A stretch of DNA of 64,000 bases from Callaeas wilsoni (lineage: Eukaryota > Chordata > Aves > Passeriformes > Callaeidae), in NCBI GenBank assembly GCA_013398955.1, contig VWPU01004455.1, positions 1 to 64,000 of the forward strand. The letters are read 5' to 3'. Positions 50,017 through 62,657 of this stretch are shown in pieces. The notes under the pieces are model-generated. The model was not told where the DNA came from. It was given only the letters and a program-made list of their open reading frames with translations, and did no database searches. Position 1 is the first letter of the stretch. The number at the start of each line of letters is the position of its first letter. The translations under genes were made by a program, and so were the position numbers.

Positions 50017-50121
50017 GAGATGTTTTACAGGCAATAAATAGATAATTTAATTCTGGGCAGTAATGCCTCGTGCAGCCTTTAGAGAAGAGCTGGGGGATTT
50101 GCAGTTGTCTGTCCTACTCAC

Positions 50122-50249
50122 CGGGCACCACTCCTTTGATGTCGCTTTCTGTGTTCATCCTGTTCTTGTGCGTGAACTGAAGGATCAGTTCCTTGGATGC
50201 CTCAAACTGTTGTGTAGCCATCAACCACCGAAGGGACTCTGGGAAAATA
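50122..50249 (-). CDS. SLC22A23: SLC22A23 coding exon: SLC22 signature loop after TM6
   Basis: The acceptor CTTTAAAG adjoins 50249 and the donor GTGAGT is at 50121-50116. The first T completes a Val codon. The exon encodes IFPESLRWLMATQQFEASKE, then LILQFTHKNRMNTESDIKGV, then VP, and leaves a G. PESLRWL is the SLC22 family signature (PESPRWL in most members) at the start of the long intracellular loop between TM6 and TM7. The rest is a mixed-charge helical loop. Length is 128 bp, phase 2 in and 1 out. Confidence 0.97.
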
Positions 50250-53200
50250 CTTTAAAGAGGGAAAACAGGTTAGGGCTGCTTCCAAGTTTCTGTCAGAGGA
50301 TGAACTGGTAGAGTTTTAGCTGCTCATTTAACCACTCAGAAGCTACGTAATTATTTCAAAATAGAGAAGAATAACTTATGAAACAAAAAAGAGGGAAAAT
50401 GGATTCAGAATGTGCAAATTTATGATATCTTCTTTTACCCTGATTCACAAACCATAGAGGAAGTATCCTATCACATGGAAATACAACACATTGGAATTTT
50501 ATAACATATTACAGGTGCTCTGTCCATTAATATAACTTGAAAGAAGTGAGAGGAAGAGGCAGCGCTGTCTTCAATAGACATTTGCTGCCAAGAAGGGAGT
50601 GAATGAGATGTGCAGTTCACACATGGTAATTCAGAAAAGAAAACAGCTGACAGAAGTAATCTGGGTTCTCTTTTAAAGACAGATGAAAGAGAAGAATTAC
50701 TTCTTAGGATGATAAGCTTCCCCTACGAAAGATAATATTATGTTAGTTGAGTTGCCTTAAAAATATATACATGCGCACAGTTTAAAAAGATCGTTTTCCA
50801 TCCAGTTTTTTTCTTTCAAGTGCTGATATTAACCAGATTCATGAGCTTAACTGGTCACTCCCCCTTTTTTTCCAAATTAGTTTATTTTAATACAAAACCA
50901 AAAGAAATATGTCGCTTTTAGAACAAAACCCCAAACCCTCCCATACTTCTATAGACATGAAAACTCTCAGATCTCACTCCAAGTATATATTTTTTCATGT
51001 TAAGACTTCGTTTTTACTACTGTTCCAAAAGACCTTACTAAAAACAAATTTAACAACTACTTTTAACTTCAAATATATAATAAAACCTCAAATTTTCTTC
51101 ACAAAGCACTGATCTTTGCTGTGCATGCTGCCCAGGTCTTATACTTCTAAGCAGTCAGTTGCACCATTATTGTACTATCTCTTAGGGCAGATAGAATTTG
51201 GAAGACACCTTAGCAAAGCCGTCAACTGAGACAAAGTATTTTTGGAAGAAGAAATAGAGAGAAATCAGGCAGACTGCGGTCTAAATGATATGAGCCAATA
51301 AAAATATATAACAACTATGATGACAGCCATTCAGTTTGACAGCTTATTTACTATCCCTCGTGCTGCACAGATGATTTGGCACGTCTTCCAGCAGAAAGTC
51401 TTGTAAAGCAAAAGCATTTTTTAAAAGTACTAAGAACCTTTTGAATGCAAAATCTCTGCGTGCTTGGCCCTGGAGAGGGTACAGCATCAGCCACTAGCCT
51501 AAAAGTTTTAGATTTTAAACAGTCTGCTTACAGGTTCCAAACAACAAGCCCTGTGATGACCACCAGCACCTAGGGAAAGGAAAGGAGCCACAAGGATGGG
51601 TATCCAGGGTGGGGACAAATATGTCTTTTATCTTCTGGCTTCCTGCACGTTTCTCAAACTGGAAGTGCTGAAGTCTAGCATCTTTCAGGTGCTCCATCAC
51701 TCAGTGTGAGCAGTGAGAGGTTCCTTAGGGACACTTAAAAACCCGTGGGCTGCCTTGAGTCCAGGTCATCCGTCCAGTCGCATTCAATAAGAACTGCCAT
51801 GGTCACAAATTCTCAAGCAGTGTGATGCACCAAGTCTGGTTGCACTCAGTGAGCTCTCATGGCCAGACTAGAAATCTGGTCACATTCAATAGCTCTCATG
51901 GCCAGATGCAAAACTGTCATTTATTGAGCAACAGGAATGCAGGTTCTTGGGTTGCTGCTGATAAATACACTGTCTGCAGAAGCACACACCAATACTGAAA
52001 GTATGAATAATACAGCCATTGACAGACGCATTAAATTGTGAGATGACTAAGTAGCACTAAAAGTATGATCACAAACACAAGCTTGCTTTTTGAGTTTCCT
52101 GAAGAAGCACTGGGTATTGCTAAGTGTTCAAGTCTTACACAACAGGAGGTGAGAGAGGAGATAGGTACAGCCCATTGATCATCCCAGGATACAAAGGTGA
52201 AGTCTTCTCTGACCTCCTTCCTAAATTAAGCTACATTTATGATGCTTTCTTTGAGGGAGGGGAAGAGGTAAACTTACGAATGATGTCATTTCATATTTAG
52301 GTTGGAATTTGGGTGACTTCAGTCATTAGCATATGTGGGGGGGTGAAAAGTAATACATCTTCTTGCTCTAACATGGCAAAGTTCAGCTTTTGGCCACCTT
52401 TTGGGTCATTCTTTTGGTTTACAAGTTCCTGTCAGCTGCATTATTTTAAACACAGCATGACCACAGCCCCTTTGTGCCACTCCATCCTTTGTTTCCCGTC
52501 TCCCTTAGAGCAGTACACCAAGCTCCCTCAATGTTCCTACTCCAAGGTGTGCAGACAGTTTGTTCCTGGTGAACCCCAGCCAATGCATGCGTTCCTTCTC
52601 ACTGAGCTTTGGTTTTCAGTATTTTCCCCACACAGCTGGTTGATAGTCTACTACCTCCTCCATCAGCAAGGAAAGGACCATGCTTTTACAGTCAAGGAAA
52701 AGAATAGAGGGTGGGTAGGGTTAAACATTCATCTCCTGTTCCAAGCTGCTGCTGCTTGGGAGAGGAGAGTGAGATGAGTAGAAGGCACACTGAGGAAAAA
52801 AGATCTTGAGAAATCCTAAGTGGAGAGAAGAATCCTTGACAGACAAAGACCAGGAAGGTACCACATGTAGCTGGAAGGAGAACTGTAATTCTGTGCAGAT
52901 GGATGGAAAATGGATGCCCATGGAAAGGCTGTAATGTGTTGTCAATTAAGAGTCTGCCCCAGGGCAATAAGCCCAGTTATTGCAACCGTGTGTCTTGATG
53001 CAGGTAATTCCTATCTTAAAGCACCAGAAAAGAACCAACCACCCATTCCCATTTCTTCAGTTTTGGTTAGAGTGAAGCAGGAGTTTATTTCAAATTATTG
53101 GTACCTTTACTGACATGCATGGCATCATCCTGTCTGGAGCTTCCTTTGTCCAAGGGAAAGGAAATAAGGTCTCTGTATAACTGAAGCTCCCCTTCTCTTA

Positions 53201-55650
53201 CGGCTCTAATACACACACACACTTGAAAGGAGTCTAACTTCTATTAACTTATCTTTGTACACTTGTCACAAACCTCTGTGCCCATGTCTGGCTTACATGG
53301 GTGCCTTTCTGCCCTTCCAGAATGACCTAAGAGCCCAGTAGTGGCATCTCTGCCATACCTTTGTATCCAAGCCCATCCCTCCTAGACAAATCTGCTGCCT
53401 CTCCCTTTTCCGCCATCCATGCCCAGCTTCCCAATCCACTCAGCCATGCACCTCGTGAGGACTGTATAGTCTGTCACGTGCATGTGATCGACAGAAGAGC
53501 AAAACCATAGGTGGGAAGAGGGCTAAGCCCCAGCCCGGAGGGACAAACAGCACTCTCGCAGCAGGAGATGGAAGTGAAGAGAGTACAGAGGAAAGAGGAG
53601 GCAGTGCAGGGGCTATTTGCAGCATGTTATTGGACTCACTGCTTTGGGTACACGATGAGAAATTAACAAGCAGTGCGGTTTTCCAGTTCTTCTTTTATTA
53701 CCAATCAGTGAGATTTCTTCCTTTATCTGTAACACATGCTGCGGGTCCACGTTCCATTCGGAAGGAAAGAGAGAGGTAATAAAATGGTAACACTTCCCAG
53801 AGAATATGCAATAGATGGAAGCGAAAAGCCTAAGAGAAAAGTACATACTGTACTGACAATATAATTAAATACGCATCCCAGTTGAGGTTCGTTTCTGCAG
53901 ATGCAAAAACCCTGGCTAACACAAATCCTGATCCTCTGGCTACTACCACTATTTATCAAGCTGCTATGTCCCACAATACCTGCCCTGCCCAGCTAGATAG
54001 CCACAGAGCTCTTGCAGATAACAAAGTAATTTTTAGCATTTCCTGTCGCTTTCAATGTCACTCAGGAATGACCTCTCAACAGGAATGTACGAGACCCTGC
54101 CAAAGCCACCTGGAAAACGTGTGGCCTCCAGAAGATTGCTGAGGGATGCCTGCTCTCCATGCCATCCCCCTTGTTCATTTAGGCATCTCCATACTACTGT
54201 ACCATCCTTTTAGACACAAATATCTGTAAGTGGTCTGTTTGATATTGTGCTTTATCCAGTGGTGGACATCAGGTATTTTACCTGGCAAGCATTATTGCAG
54301 GAAGCTTTGGAGCAGACCAGCATGTCTATAATATACTGCAGGTAAGGGAGGGGACAACAGCATCACAGATTAACAGAAACACTCTTCATTATTCATCAAG
54401 ATTAACACTGACAAGATGCAGCTATTTAAATGTTGTATGTTGGAACACAGGAGTAACCACCCTCCCTCTGTTGCCATTATATTGCAAGGGACTTGTAACT
54501 CTCCTGAGTGCTCCATTTTGCCCATGCTGACGCCTATCTACCTTGGGAATAAGCAGTGAAATCCCCACTGAGGGTTACCACCGTCAACACAGGAGGGCTC
54601 TGTAAGAAGTTAATACAAAAATATAACTGTTACATACTGTAACAAGTTTTTACATGTTGTAACTTGTCAGGCATTATAACTAGCAGCATGGTACATAATA
54701 AGCTTGGTCCTGCACAGAGTAGTGGACTTTTTCCTATTTTTTCTCAGTGTACAGCAACTAAATATTTTGGATTTGCTAGTGTTATTTTTAAAATTAATGG
54801 TCTAGCATGTTCTTAATGTTATGGTTTTGTACAACACTGCTCTCCTAAGCCTCTGTTGTCTTATGCCGCCACTGCGTGTCACTATTAAGGCAGAACAACA
54901 AAGAAAGATTTTTTGGAATGTTTATAAAGTCATGGTGGGGATGGATCTAGCACTATTCCCAAAGTGAAAGCCATCCTACTTTTCTCAGGATAGCCGTACC
55001 AACGCCACAGTGACACAGGCAGAGAGGAGTGGGATCAGTTGAGAGTGGGGAATTCCTAGTAGGAACAACCCTGAGCCACTGCCTGGCACAGAGCAGTCAT
55101 CCAGACTTCAGCATAGCATGTGCTAATTTGGGCAAAATCAAGTCTAGTTGAAGGCTGGCTACCTCACTCACACAAAACATCCAAGTGTGCTTGTTCCAGG
55201 GCTGACAGATGTTATTTGTAACTTTTTTGGATCAAAGAAACCAACAGTGTCAGTGCAGAACCACAACATAGGTATTAAGGGAAAATATAGCCATGCAGTC
55301 ACAATCTGACAACAGCTAGGCTGGGATGCATCCTCTCAAGAACTATTTTAGTCTTTAAAGGGGAAGTGACAGCCAGAATAATAACAAAGTACAACTTCAC
55401 CTCAGTGAAGGGGGACTATCTCCCAAATGCCCACCATGTCGCAGGATGGAGCATATGTGCATGCTACAGCAGATTATGAAGTTATTATTTCTTACTTCAA
55501 AGTCAAGACTTTGCACAAGGTGAATGGAAGAACAAAGGGACAGGCTCATATGTATCGTGAAGCACACACACTTCCTGACAGCGGAGCATCTCCTGAGTCC
55601 AACATCAGGAGCTCATTGTCTTTGACCTGGCAGGAGGAAGAAATACTTAC
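50250..55650 (-). other. SLC22A23: SLC22A23 intron
   Basis: A 5.4 kb intron. It contains a three-copy degenerate repeat at 51773-51906 and a short (AC)6 run at about 53211-53222. No further exon is needed: GT plus T gives Val across it. Nothing else was recognised. Confidence 0.85.
51773..51906. repeat. Three-copy degenerate repeat, unit about 33 bp
   Basis: Units start near 51773, 51834 and 51875. Each has the form TCTGGTYRCAYTCARTRAGCTC followed by TCATGGCCAGA. The second and third are close to each other and the first is more diverged. Spacing is uneven (about 61 and 41 bp), so this is not a simple minisatellite. Confidence 0.6.
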
Positions 55651-55819
55651 ACCCAGTAAAACAGCATCAGCAGGAAGGGACAGATGATGACCGCCTGGAG
55701 GACCTGCCAGTCCCCGCAGAGGGCAGCCAGCCCCGGCATGAGGAACTGCCCCGCCATCTCAATGAAGCTCGCCACCATGGTGATCATGAACCGGTGCCCG
55801 GGAGGACAGAGCTCTATCC
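55651..55819 (-). CDS. SLC22A23: SLC22A23 coding exon: TM5 and TM6
   Basis: The acceptor GTTTCAG is at 55820-55826 and the donor GTAAGT at 55650-55645. Two bases complete what is probably a Gly codon. The exon gives IELCPPGHRFMITMVASFIE, MAGQFLMPGLAALC, then GDWQVLQAVI and ICPFLLMLFYW, plus two bases of Val. Two hydrophobic segments correspond to TM5 and TM6, separated by the short loop CGDWQ. It is the first, in transcript order, of the SLC22A23 exons in the window. A donor choice two bases earlier (GTGTAAG) would break the frame, which fixes the boundary. Confidence 0.97.
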
Positions 55820-58800
55820 CTGAAACACAGAGCACATGGACAATCAGCCCCCCACCAGCAAAGACACCCCCACAGCATCTCTAGGAAGCTTGAAGGGAGT
55901 TCGTGTCCTTCAGGAGCTTTGGTCAAAGCTATGCAGAATCAAATAAATTTTGCTTCCTCTCATATTTAGGATCTAGGGAAGCCCATTAAGAGGTGTCTGT
56001 GGTGCAAACACGGCAACTTCCATATACCTGCTGTATCCTCATTGCCAGATTTCCTTCAGTCTCTGCCTAGAGAAGCATTTTACAAAATAATAAGGTGTTT
56101 ATTTTTAAAAGGGAATGTAGAGTTAAACACAAGCCAAAGATCTTGGGTCATGCCTTTTCACACTTGTCAGAGACACCACCTGCCTTTCCAAACAGTTTGC
56201 TGGGAGGCAGAAGAGCACAGCTCTCAGCAGGATGCAGGCTCCCAGCTCATACGGGATGCCACCTGCCCACAGCTTAATATGCTCCGACTCAGCCAATTCC
56301 AAGCTGTATTTTGCTGAGCGTTTTGTTTCTGGGTTTGCTTTTCCCAATAGCTTATCTTGATCAACTTTCAAACAAGCCAACCTCCCATCTGTCTTATCCT
56401 GCCCTCCATCCTTCCTTTTGCTGTGGGGCAATTTACCACCATCACTGGCATCTTTGGTTGCCTCAGCTGTTTTGTGACAAGTGAGTAGATAAAACTCAGT
56501 TCAGTAGATAAAATGTTTCCTTAAAGCCTGAATTATGGCTATCTTTGTTCAGTCAGAAGATGAATTTATCAGAATCACAGCCAAACAACAAAATTTCAAA
56601 AAGTCACAGAAGAAATAGCAAACACAAAAACTGGAGTGGCTTGTGGAAGTTTTTTCACCAGTAAGATTGCAATAGAAACCTCTATTTCGTATTTCCCATT
56701 TGCCCACATTCACTTGCACAGACTAATACTTTAGCTCAATAAACCTGCCACAAATGTTGTGCAGCATTTATTGGAATGCTGATACAGAAAGAGGCTTGTA
56801 AATATTTGTGATATGTTGCTGTCAGCATTGTTGCTTTTCTGTGGGGTGTTTCCTACAGTTGTTTTAAAGTAGAATTTAATGGTTATTAAAATAGTAACTG
56901 AAAAGCTGTAAGAAAATGGAAAGAGATGACAGCTGCTCCTTCATTCACTCTCTAATCTGCAGTTTGCCTTTGTCACTGTAACACAGATTTAAACTAACTG
57001 ACCAGGAACTAGCTTGTAGATCAAATGTAGGATTAAACACCACACGTTTTGCTCCCTTTCTTTTCAGCCAATACAAAAATTACCAATGGATTTTTGCCAG
57101 TAAAAAACGAAAATATATCTGTTGTCAGGCAGCCCAAATTTTCATTAGCCTAACCACAAACACAGCAGCTTTGGAAACAAAAGGGGGAGAAAAAGCCCTC
57201 AAAGACTCTCACATGCTATAAAAGGCTTTTACATTTTAATTTGGTAAACAAGATTAAAACACAGAGCTCCTTATGACATTAATATGGTTTCATTCTTACT
57301 AATGAAGTATCCCAAGCCTAGGAAATTTTTTTTGTTCTATGCAAAGAGGTCACTTCCGTTTTATTTCTCTAATCTCCAAATATAAAGTGCTTCTGTCTTT
57401 TTTCCTAAACCTTAAAGTCACAGTTACTAACACTCTAATATTCCTTCATTAAGTACAAGGTCGTGTTTTGTTGCTATAGAAACAGGAAGCCTGCATTAGA
57501 TATGTAAGGCTTTGGCATTTCAATTGCATTGCTCAGGTTAGTATCAGGTAAAAATAAAAATAATCAAGATATCAACTTTTATATAAAGTCAGGAAGAGGT
57601 GTCCAAATAATAAAAGTATATTTTATTAAGTCACTGGTGCACAGTAAAAAACTCCACATGCAGCAGTTATTCATTGTATAGAAAGGAAATAGCTTCAGAG
57701 ATTGTTTAGCATCTGGTTTTTTTCTCTCTGGATTATCACAAGCATATAATCAATTTCTGCCCTTTCCTCTAAAAAAGCTGGAGATGACAAAAAAATAATC
57801 CCTGCTGTAGCTGGGTAAGTGCGACTTTCAAGCAACAGCAGCAGCATATGAAATATCACATCTCTGTTTCAATGTTCTACATATTAGGACAGCCTACTGA
57901 CTTTCCAACATATCTGGCTTCAATTTTCTATGATAAAAGATTCAGCACTGCAGTTTTCAGCAAGCATCTATCAGTCAACCCTTTCCCACCTCTGCAGCAA
58001 AGCCACCCTCTGCAGCAGCCTTGCCCTAGCAGCAGGAAAGGCACCCAGCTGATGCTCACGCTGAGGCCTCGATGCGCCCAGGCACGAGGCTCTGCGGCTG
58101 CAACAATTTCCACCCGGCTCACATGACGAAAGTACTGACTCAGACAAAATCGCTACGAGACTGACATCAGCTTCACCCACCCATGGCAAATCAAGCAAGC
58201 AAGACCCAGCTCCCCGAATCAGTGAAAAAGTTTCCATCTCAATTACTTTGTGTAGCATGGAGCAAACCATTGTCATACACACTAATCGTGGAAATTATCA
58301 TCAATACTGAAAAATCCCAGATACATCCATTTGCTCTACTTGAAAAATTTTGTGTGGGCAAAGAGACATACATGCAAAGGATTTTGCTTCCTTGCCCAGC
58401 ATTTCTACTCTATGCAGCTCAGTGAGAGCAGGAGATCCAACTCAGAGACCTAATTTCCTTAAGTCCCGGGCAAGTGATCATATGGGCGAGTTGAAACCCC
58501 CATGCAAAGCAGTCCTGCAGTACTCAGGCAGTGAAATCAGGCATGCTCAGGACACATGGGACAGGCTCTCTCACAGTCAATCGGCACTCAGCAACAGTGG
58601 ACAAACAAGCTGGCCCCAGACAAGCCCTGTGGCAAAACTGCTCCGCAGGCTGCAAACACGACCCAGCCTGAGGGCAGCCGTCTCACCGCAGGTGTGATCC
58701 AGACCTGGGCCCCACAGGCACAAGACACTGAACACATGAGACTCATTGCACAGCACACACCTCTGGCTGGGAAATGTGGAAACCAGGTCCTGGGGCCAGA

Positions 58801-61589
58801 CCTGCTATGCCCAGGAGCACTCAGCCTTGCTGGGGTGCGAGTGAGGGAGCTAATGAAGAACCTCTGCAGTGCCCTGGGGGCTCGGCCCCACTGCCCTGGG
58901 CATCAGCAGAGAGACGAAAGGTAAAACCACATGGTCAGACAACAGGTTAACCAATTCGAATGTAACAGGCACTGGTGACAAAAGGAACAAAGACTTTACA
59001 TCAGAAAGGGCCAAATGTCTTTGGTAACAGCTTCTCTCCCTGGCACTGGTATGGACAAACTGGGCTGATATCCTTTACAATAGCTTCTCAGGCAATCTGA
59101 AAAGAAGATGGCATGCCATAGCCTGTTATCTGAAATGCTGTCCTCTCCCCTTTCCAGCTGGCATTTCTCTCCCATCCTCTCCACCGGCAGCTGTGGAAGG
59201 ACCAGTCTATGAACCTACAGACGGGAGACTGGGAAGAACTGCAGTATCACTAGGTCAACATCAGCTCATGTTGCCACAGAGCATGGCCCTGCATAGCCCA
59301 CCTCCTCCAAATCCCACCTGGTAAGGTGTCGCTGCCATGGAGGGACTAAGAGTCACATCCTGCTCTTTCTTGCTTGATCTCACACTTGCACACTGGTAAT
59401 GATCTGTTTCAGGTTTCAGAAACACTCTCGTTTGTCTTAAAAGGCTGACATTTATTCTCAGAATATTTGCACAAGGATGAAAGGCAAATACTTTTATTTA
59501 AAGAAAAAAATAAAGAAGTTAAGTCATTTGCAAATAGCATATCAAGAGGAAAAAGAGGCTACATCCCACTGCTTGAACAACTCTCTAGCATTCACTCACC
59601 CATCTTCAGAACCAAAACACAAAGCAATTCTTGTTTGGCAGCCCAAGTGTTAGCTCCATCTGAAACCACAAGGTAGCAGCTTTTTGTGCCTTTCCAGTTT
59701 TCTCTCCCTGCCCTGTTCCTATCTGTGAGCCACCAAGACTGTAATTATATAGGAGTATCCCTTGGAGAAAATGGCCAAGACAAAGCACATGAAGTCTGGC
59801 CAACAGCATTCACACTGAAAAAAATCCCCAAGGAGACAGTCTGATTCTAGATTCACAGTTTCACATTATATTAAAAAAAACCCAAACAAAATCCCCCAGT
59901 TTCTGACAGTTTCACCCATATTACTGCACACCCAATACTCATAATTCCTTCCATCTAAGCACCCCTCTATGATGTTCCTCTGCTCCAAAAGGGAGGAAAG
60001 TAGTGAGACTCGGGTGAAAAACACTTGTAAATTGAGAAGAATTCTCTGGCAACATAGTTTTAGGTGTAAAATGTGGGACACCAGAAATTCCCAGTGGCAG
60101 TAACATCCTAGAGCACCAGGGCTGTGTTTGCCTCAGCCCCAGCAGTAGCTCTGCTCAGCCAAAAGTCAAGCGCAGGATGCGACCCTGAGAAAGGATTTTG
60201 CATTTGGATTGCTTTTCATCAGAGCAAAAAAGGAAATAAAAAAACCTGTAAGAGTATTTAGTTTCCCAAGCTGTTCAGCACCTCCAGCACGTCCCACCAC
60301 CTCCATGCTCCCTGAGGTCACCCTTCTGGCACAAGAAGCTCTGCCACCTCCGTCACAGTGATCTTGAAGACTGCTGGGAGGTGACCCTGTCCCTGCCGCT
60401 GCTGTGTTTCCTAATTCCCACCAAGCTCTCTCAACCCTCTGGGACCTTGTCTTCCTCCAACACTCTCTGTGGGATTTGCCTTCTGCTGTAAACAAATCAT
60501 CTCGCTGGATACTCCTAGAATAACACGGCCCCCAGGCTAGCTTTTGGCTAGCTGACCAGATAAAACTGCAGCAAAAACGATCAGTAACTCCCAGACAAGT
60601 TTGCAGCTGGCTGCTAGGGGGACAGGAAGATAAAATCCAGTGTATCTGCTTATATACACAAATTTCCCCTTGGTTACTAGACACAAACTTCTAAGAGCTG
60701 CAACACTACCCATGGGCTACATACACTTCTCATCTCTCAATTAGCACACTTCTGATTCAGTCCTGGCTGAAGAGGCCCAGGCTAAGCCAGCACTAACTCC
60801 TGGATAAATTTAGACAAGGAGCACATCATCTTGATTGCCTTTGCTGTCACCAGAAGGAAAGAAGCATCACGTGTAAATACAGTTTATTAGGGAACAGCAA
60901 ATGAAGTAACTCGTGGAAGTAAAGGTTATCACACACACTGCAGTGCACGGACAACCACCAATTGATGTAAGCACAGGACAAAGACAGAGTGAAAGCGAAG
61001 GAAAAATCTAATTTCCTCTCTGGAGAAATCCAATCCACTGCCAAGCAAAGAGAACAGTAATAGACTGACCCTCCAATGGCTGAGTAAGAAAATAGTATTA
61101 TTTTCCCCCAACAGCACATCAGGACAGAAGTTACTTTAAAATACACTGATGAAGTGACACAGGTGCTCCTTCAAAGGTACTTTTCTACACATCATCGATA
61201 TGGTGAGAGTTCCTTAAAACACATGCTAGCCCACCATTTAATTAACACATTTAATATGTGTCAAATCAGTCGCCTGTGCACTGACATAAGCTGAGCTGAT
61301 GGAGCTGTCAGGCTGGCACCAGGGCAGGCAGCCAGCACGACACCTCACCAGATGTGCAGCAGCACACTTAATTTCTGACCTCAATAGATAGCCTGAATCT
61401 ACTGGATGGAGCTATCTTGATAGGGAAATATCTAATCAGATTTCTTTCTTATCGAAACTAGATCAGATGTTCATTTGGTATACAAGGGCCAGGATAGTAC
61501 TGAAACTGATGCCAGGCAAAATACCTTTTAGATACACTATGGAGCCTCACAGAGAGGCACAGCATGAAAAAAGTAAATATAGCTACACC

Positions 61590-62657
61590 TGTGTCGTGTT
61601 TTGACACTGGTCCAATGCCAGGCACCCACGAGAGTCACTTGTTCACCCTCCTCTGCCACAGCTGGGCAGAGGAGGGAAAAGGACGCTTCATGAGTGAGAT
61701 AAGGACCAGGAGAAACACTTCAAGGCAAAACAGGCTCAACTTAAGGTTGCAAAGTGAATTTATTACTAACAGAATCAGAGGAGGATAATGAGAAGTAAAA
61801 CAAGCTCTTAAAAACCACCTTTTCACCCCAGCCTCTCCCTTCTTCCCACTGACAGCACAGGGAGACCGGGCATGGGGGTTTTAGTCAGTCCATCACCGAG
61901 ATTTTCTTCCACTACTCTGGGAGAGGAGGCCATCCTCTGTGAGGCTGTGGGGTCCCTCCCACGGGAGACAGTTCTCCGTGAACTTCTCCAGTGTGGGGCC
62001 ACTCTCACGAGCAGCAGCCAAACCGCACCTGCTGCAGTGTGAACTCCCTCCACGGGCACACAGTCCTCCCAAAATTGCTGCGGCGTGGGTCTCTCTTTCC
62101 ACGGGGTGCAGTCCTCCAAGGACAGGCTGCTCCACCCTGGAGCAGAGGCCTCCCTCTCTCCTCCAAGTCTTCCACTGGATCACAGCCTCCTCCAGGCATC
62201 CACCTGCTACGGCATGGGCACCTCCCCCACGGGCTGCGGGGGGATCTCTGCACCCCCCGTGGATCTCCATGGGCTGCAGGGGCACAGCTGCTTCACCATG
62301 GTCTCCACCACGGCCTGCAGAGGAATCTCAGCTCTGGTGCCTGGAGCACCTCCTGCCCCTCCTTCTCCACTGACCTTGGTGTCTCCATGTTGTTTCCCTC
62401 ACATGTTCTCACCTCTTCCTCTTCTCTGACCGGAAGCAAAAACCCGTGACTTTTTTTTGATTTCCTTCTTAAATATGTCATCACAGAGGCACTGCCAACC
62501 TCTCTAATTGGCCCAGTTTTGGCCAGCAGCATGTCCATCTTCAGACCCATCAGGGACTGGTTCTACTGGACATGGGGAAAACTTCCAGCAGCTGCCCATG
62601 GGAGTCATCTTTGAGGCCCCCCTGCTACCACAACCCAGACTGTGCCAAACCAATACA
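61590..62657 (-). mobile_element. Solo LTR of an avian endogenous retrovirus (probable)
   Basis: About 1.07 kb of interspersed-repeat-like sequence bounded by TGTGTCG at the left and CCAATACA at the right, so each strand runs TG...CA as LTRs do. On the minus strand it begins TGTATTGGTTTGGCAC and has a polyadenylation signal-like AATAAA near 61757-61762 toward its 3' end. It closely resembles a long LTR family I remember from bird genomes, with several CCACGGG-containing internal units. No gag, pol or env sequence flanks it, so it appears to be a solo LTR left by recombination. No clean target-site duplication was seen. The family name cannot be assigned by eye. Confidence 0.65.
61949..62340. 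repeat. Internal 40-50-bp degenerate tandem units within the LTR
   Basis: About eight units share the pattern TCCxxCCACGGGxxxCAG, then TCCTCC-like sequence, then GCTCCAGxGTGG. Clear instances start near 61949, 61996, 62041, 62087, 62224, 62262 and 62306. Unit length varies between about 40 and 55 bp. The repeats keep frames open on both strands, which gives spurious open frames of 80-150 codons. Confidence 0.6.

Larger units (their letters stand above)
38053..50121 (-). other. SLC22A23: SLC22A23 intron (12 kb)
   Basis: The largest complete intron here, 12,069 bp. It holds a 19-base A run at 42163-42181 and a possible decayed LINE-like stretch at about 42480-42650. It also holds an imperfect 21-bp tandem pair at 43650-43690, CA repeats at 45625-45644 and 49411-49430, and a GAAT repeat at 49997-50016. 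The flanking exons join in phase (G|AG gives Glu), so no exon is missing. The many 60-170-codon open frames are unrecognised. Confidence 0.85.

Noticed and set aside
60166..60684. 172-codon open frame on the minus strand in the first visible SLC22A23 intron
   Set aside because: Although on the gene strand, it has no transmembrane pattern or similarity to the missing N-terminal half of SLC22A23.
61939..62449. Overlapping open frames of 80-152 codons on both strands
   Set aside because: They fall inside the LTR tandem units. Repeats without stop codons explain their length, and they do not resemble retroviral proteins.
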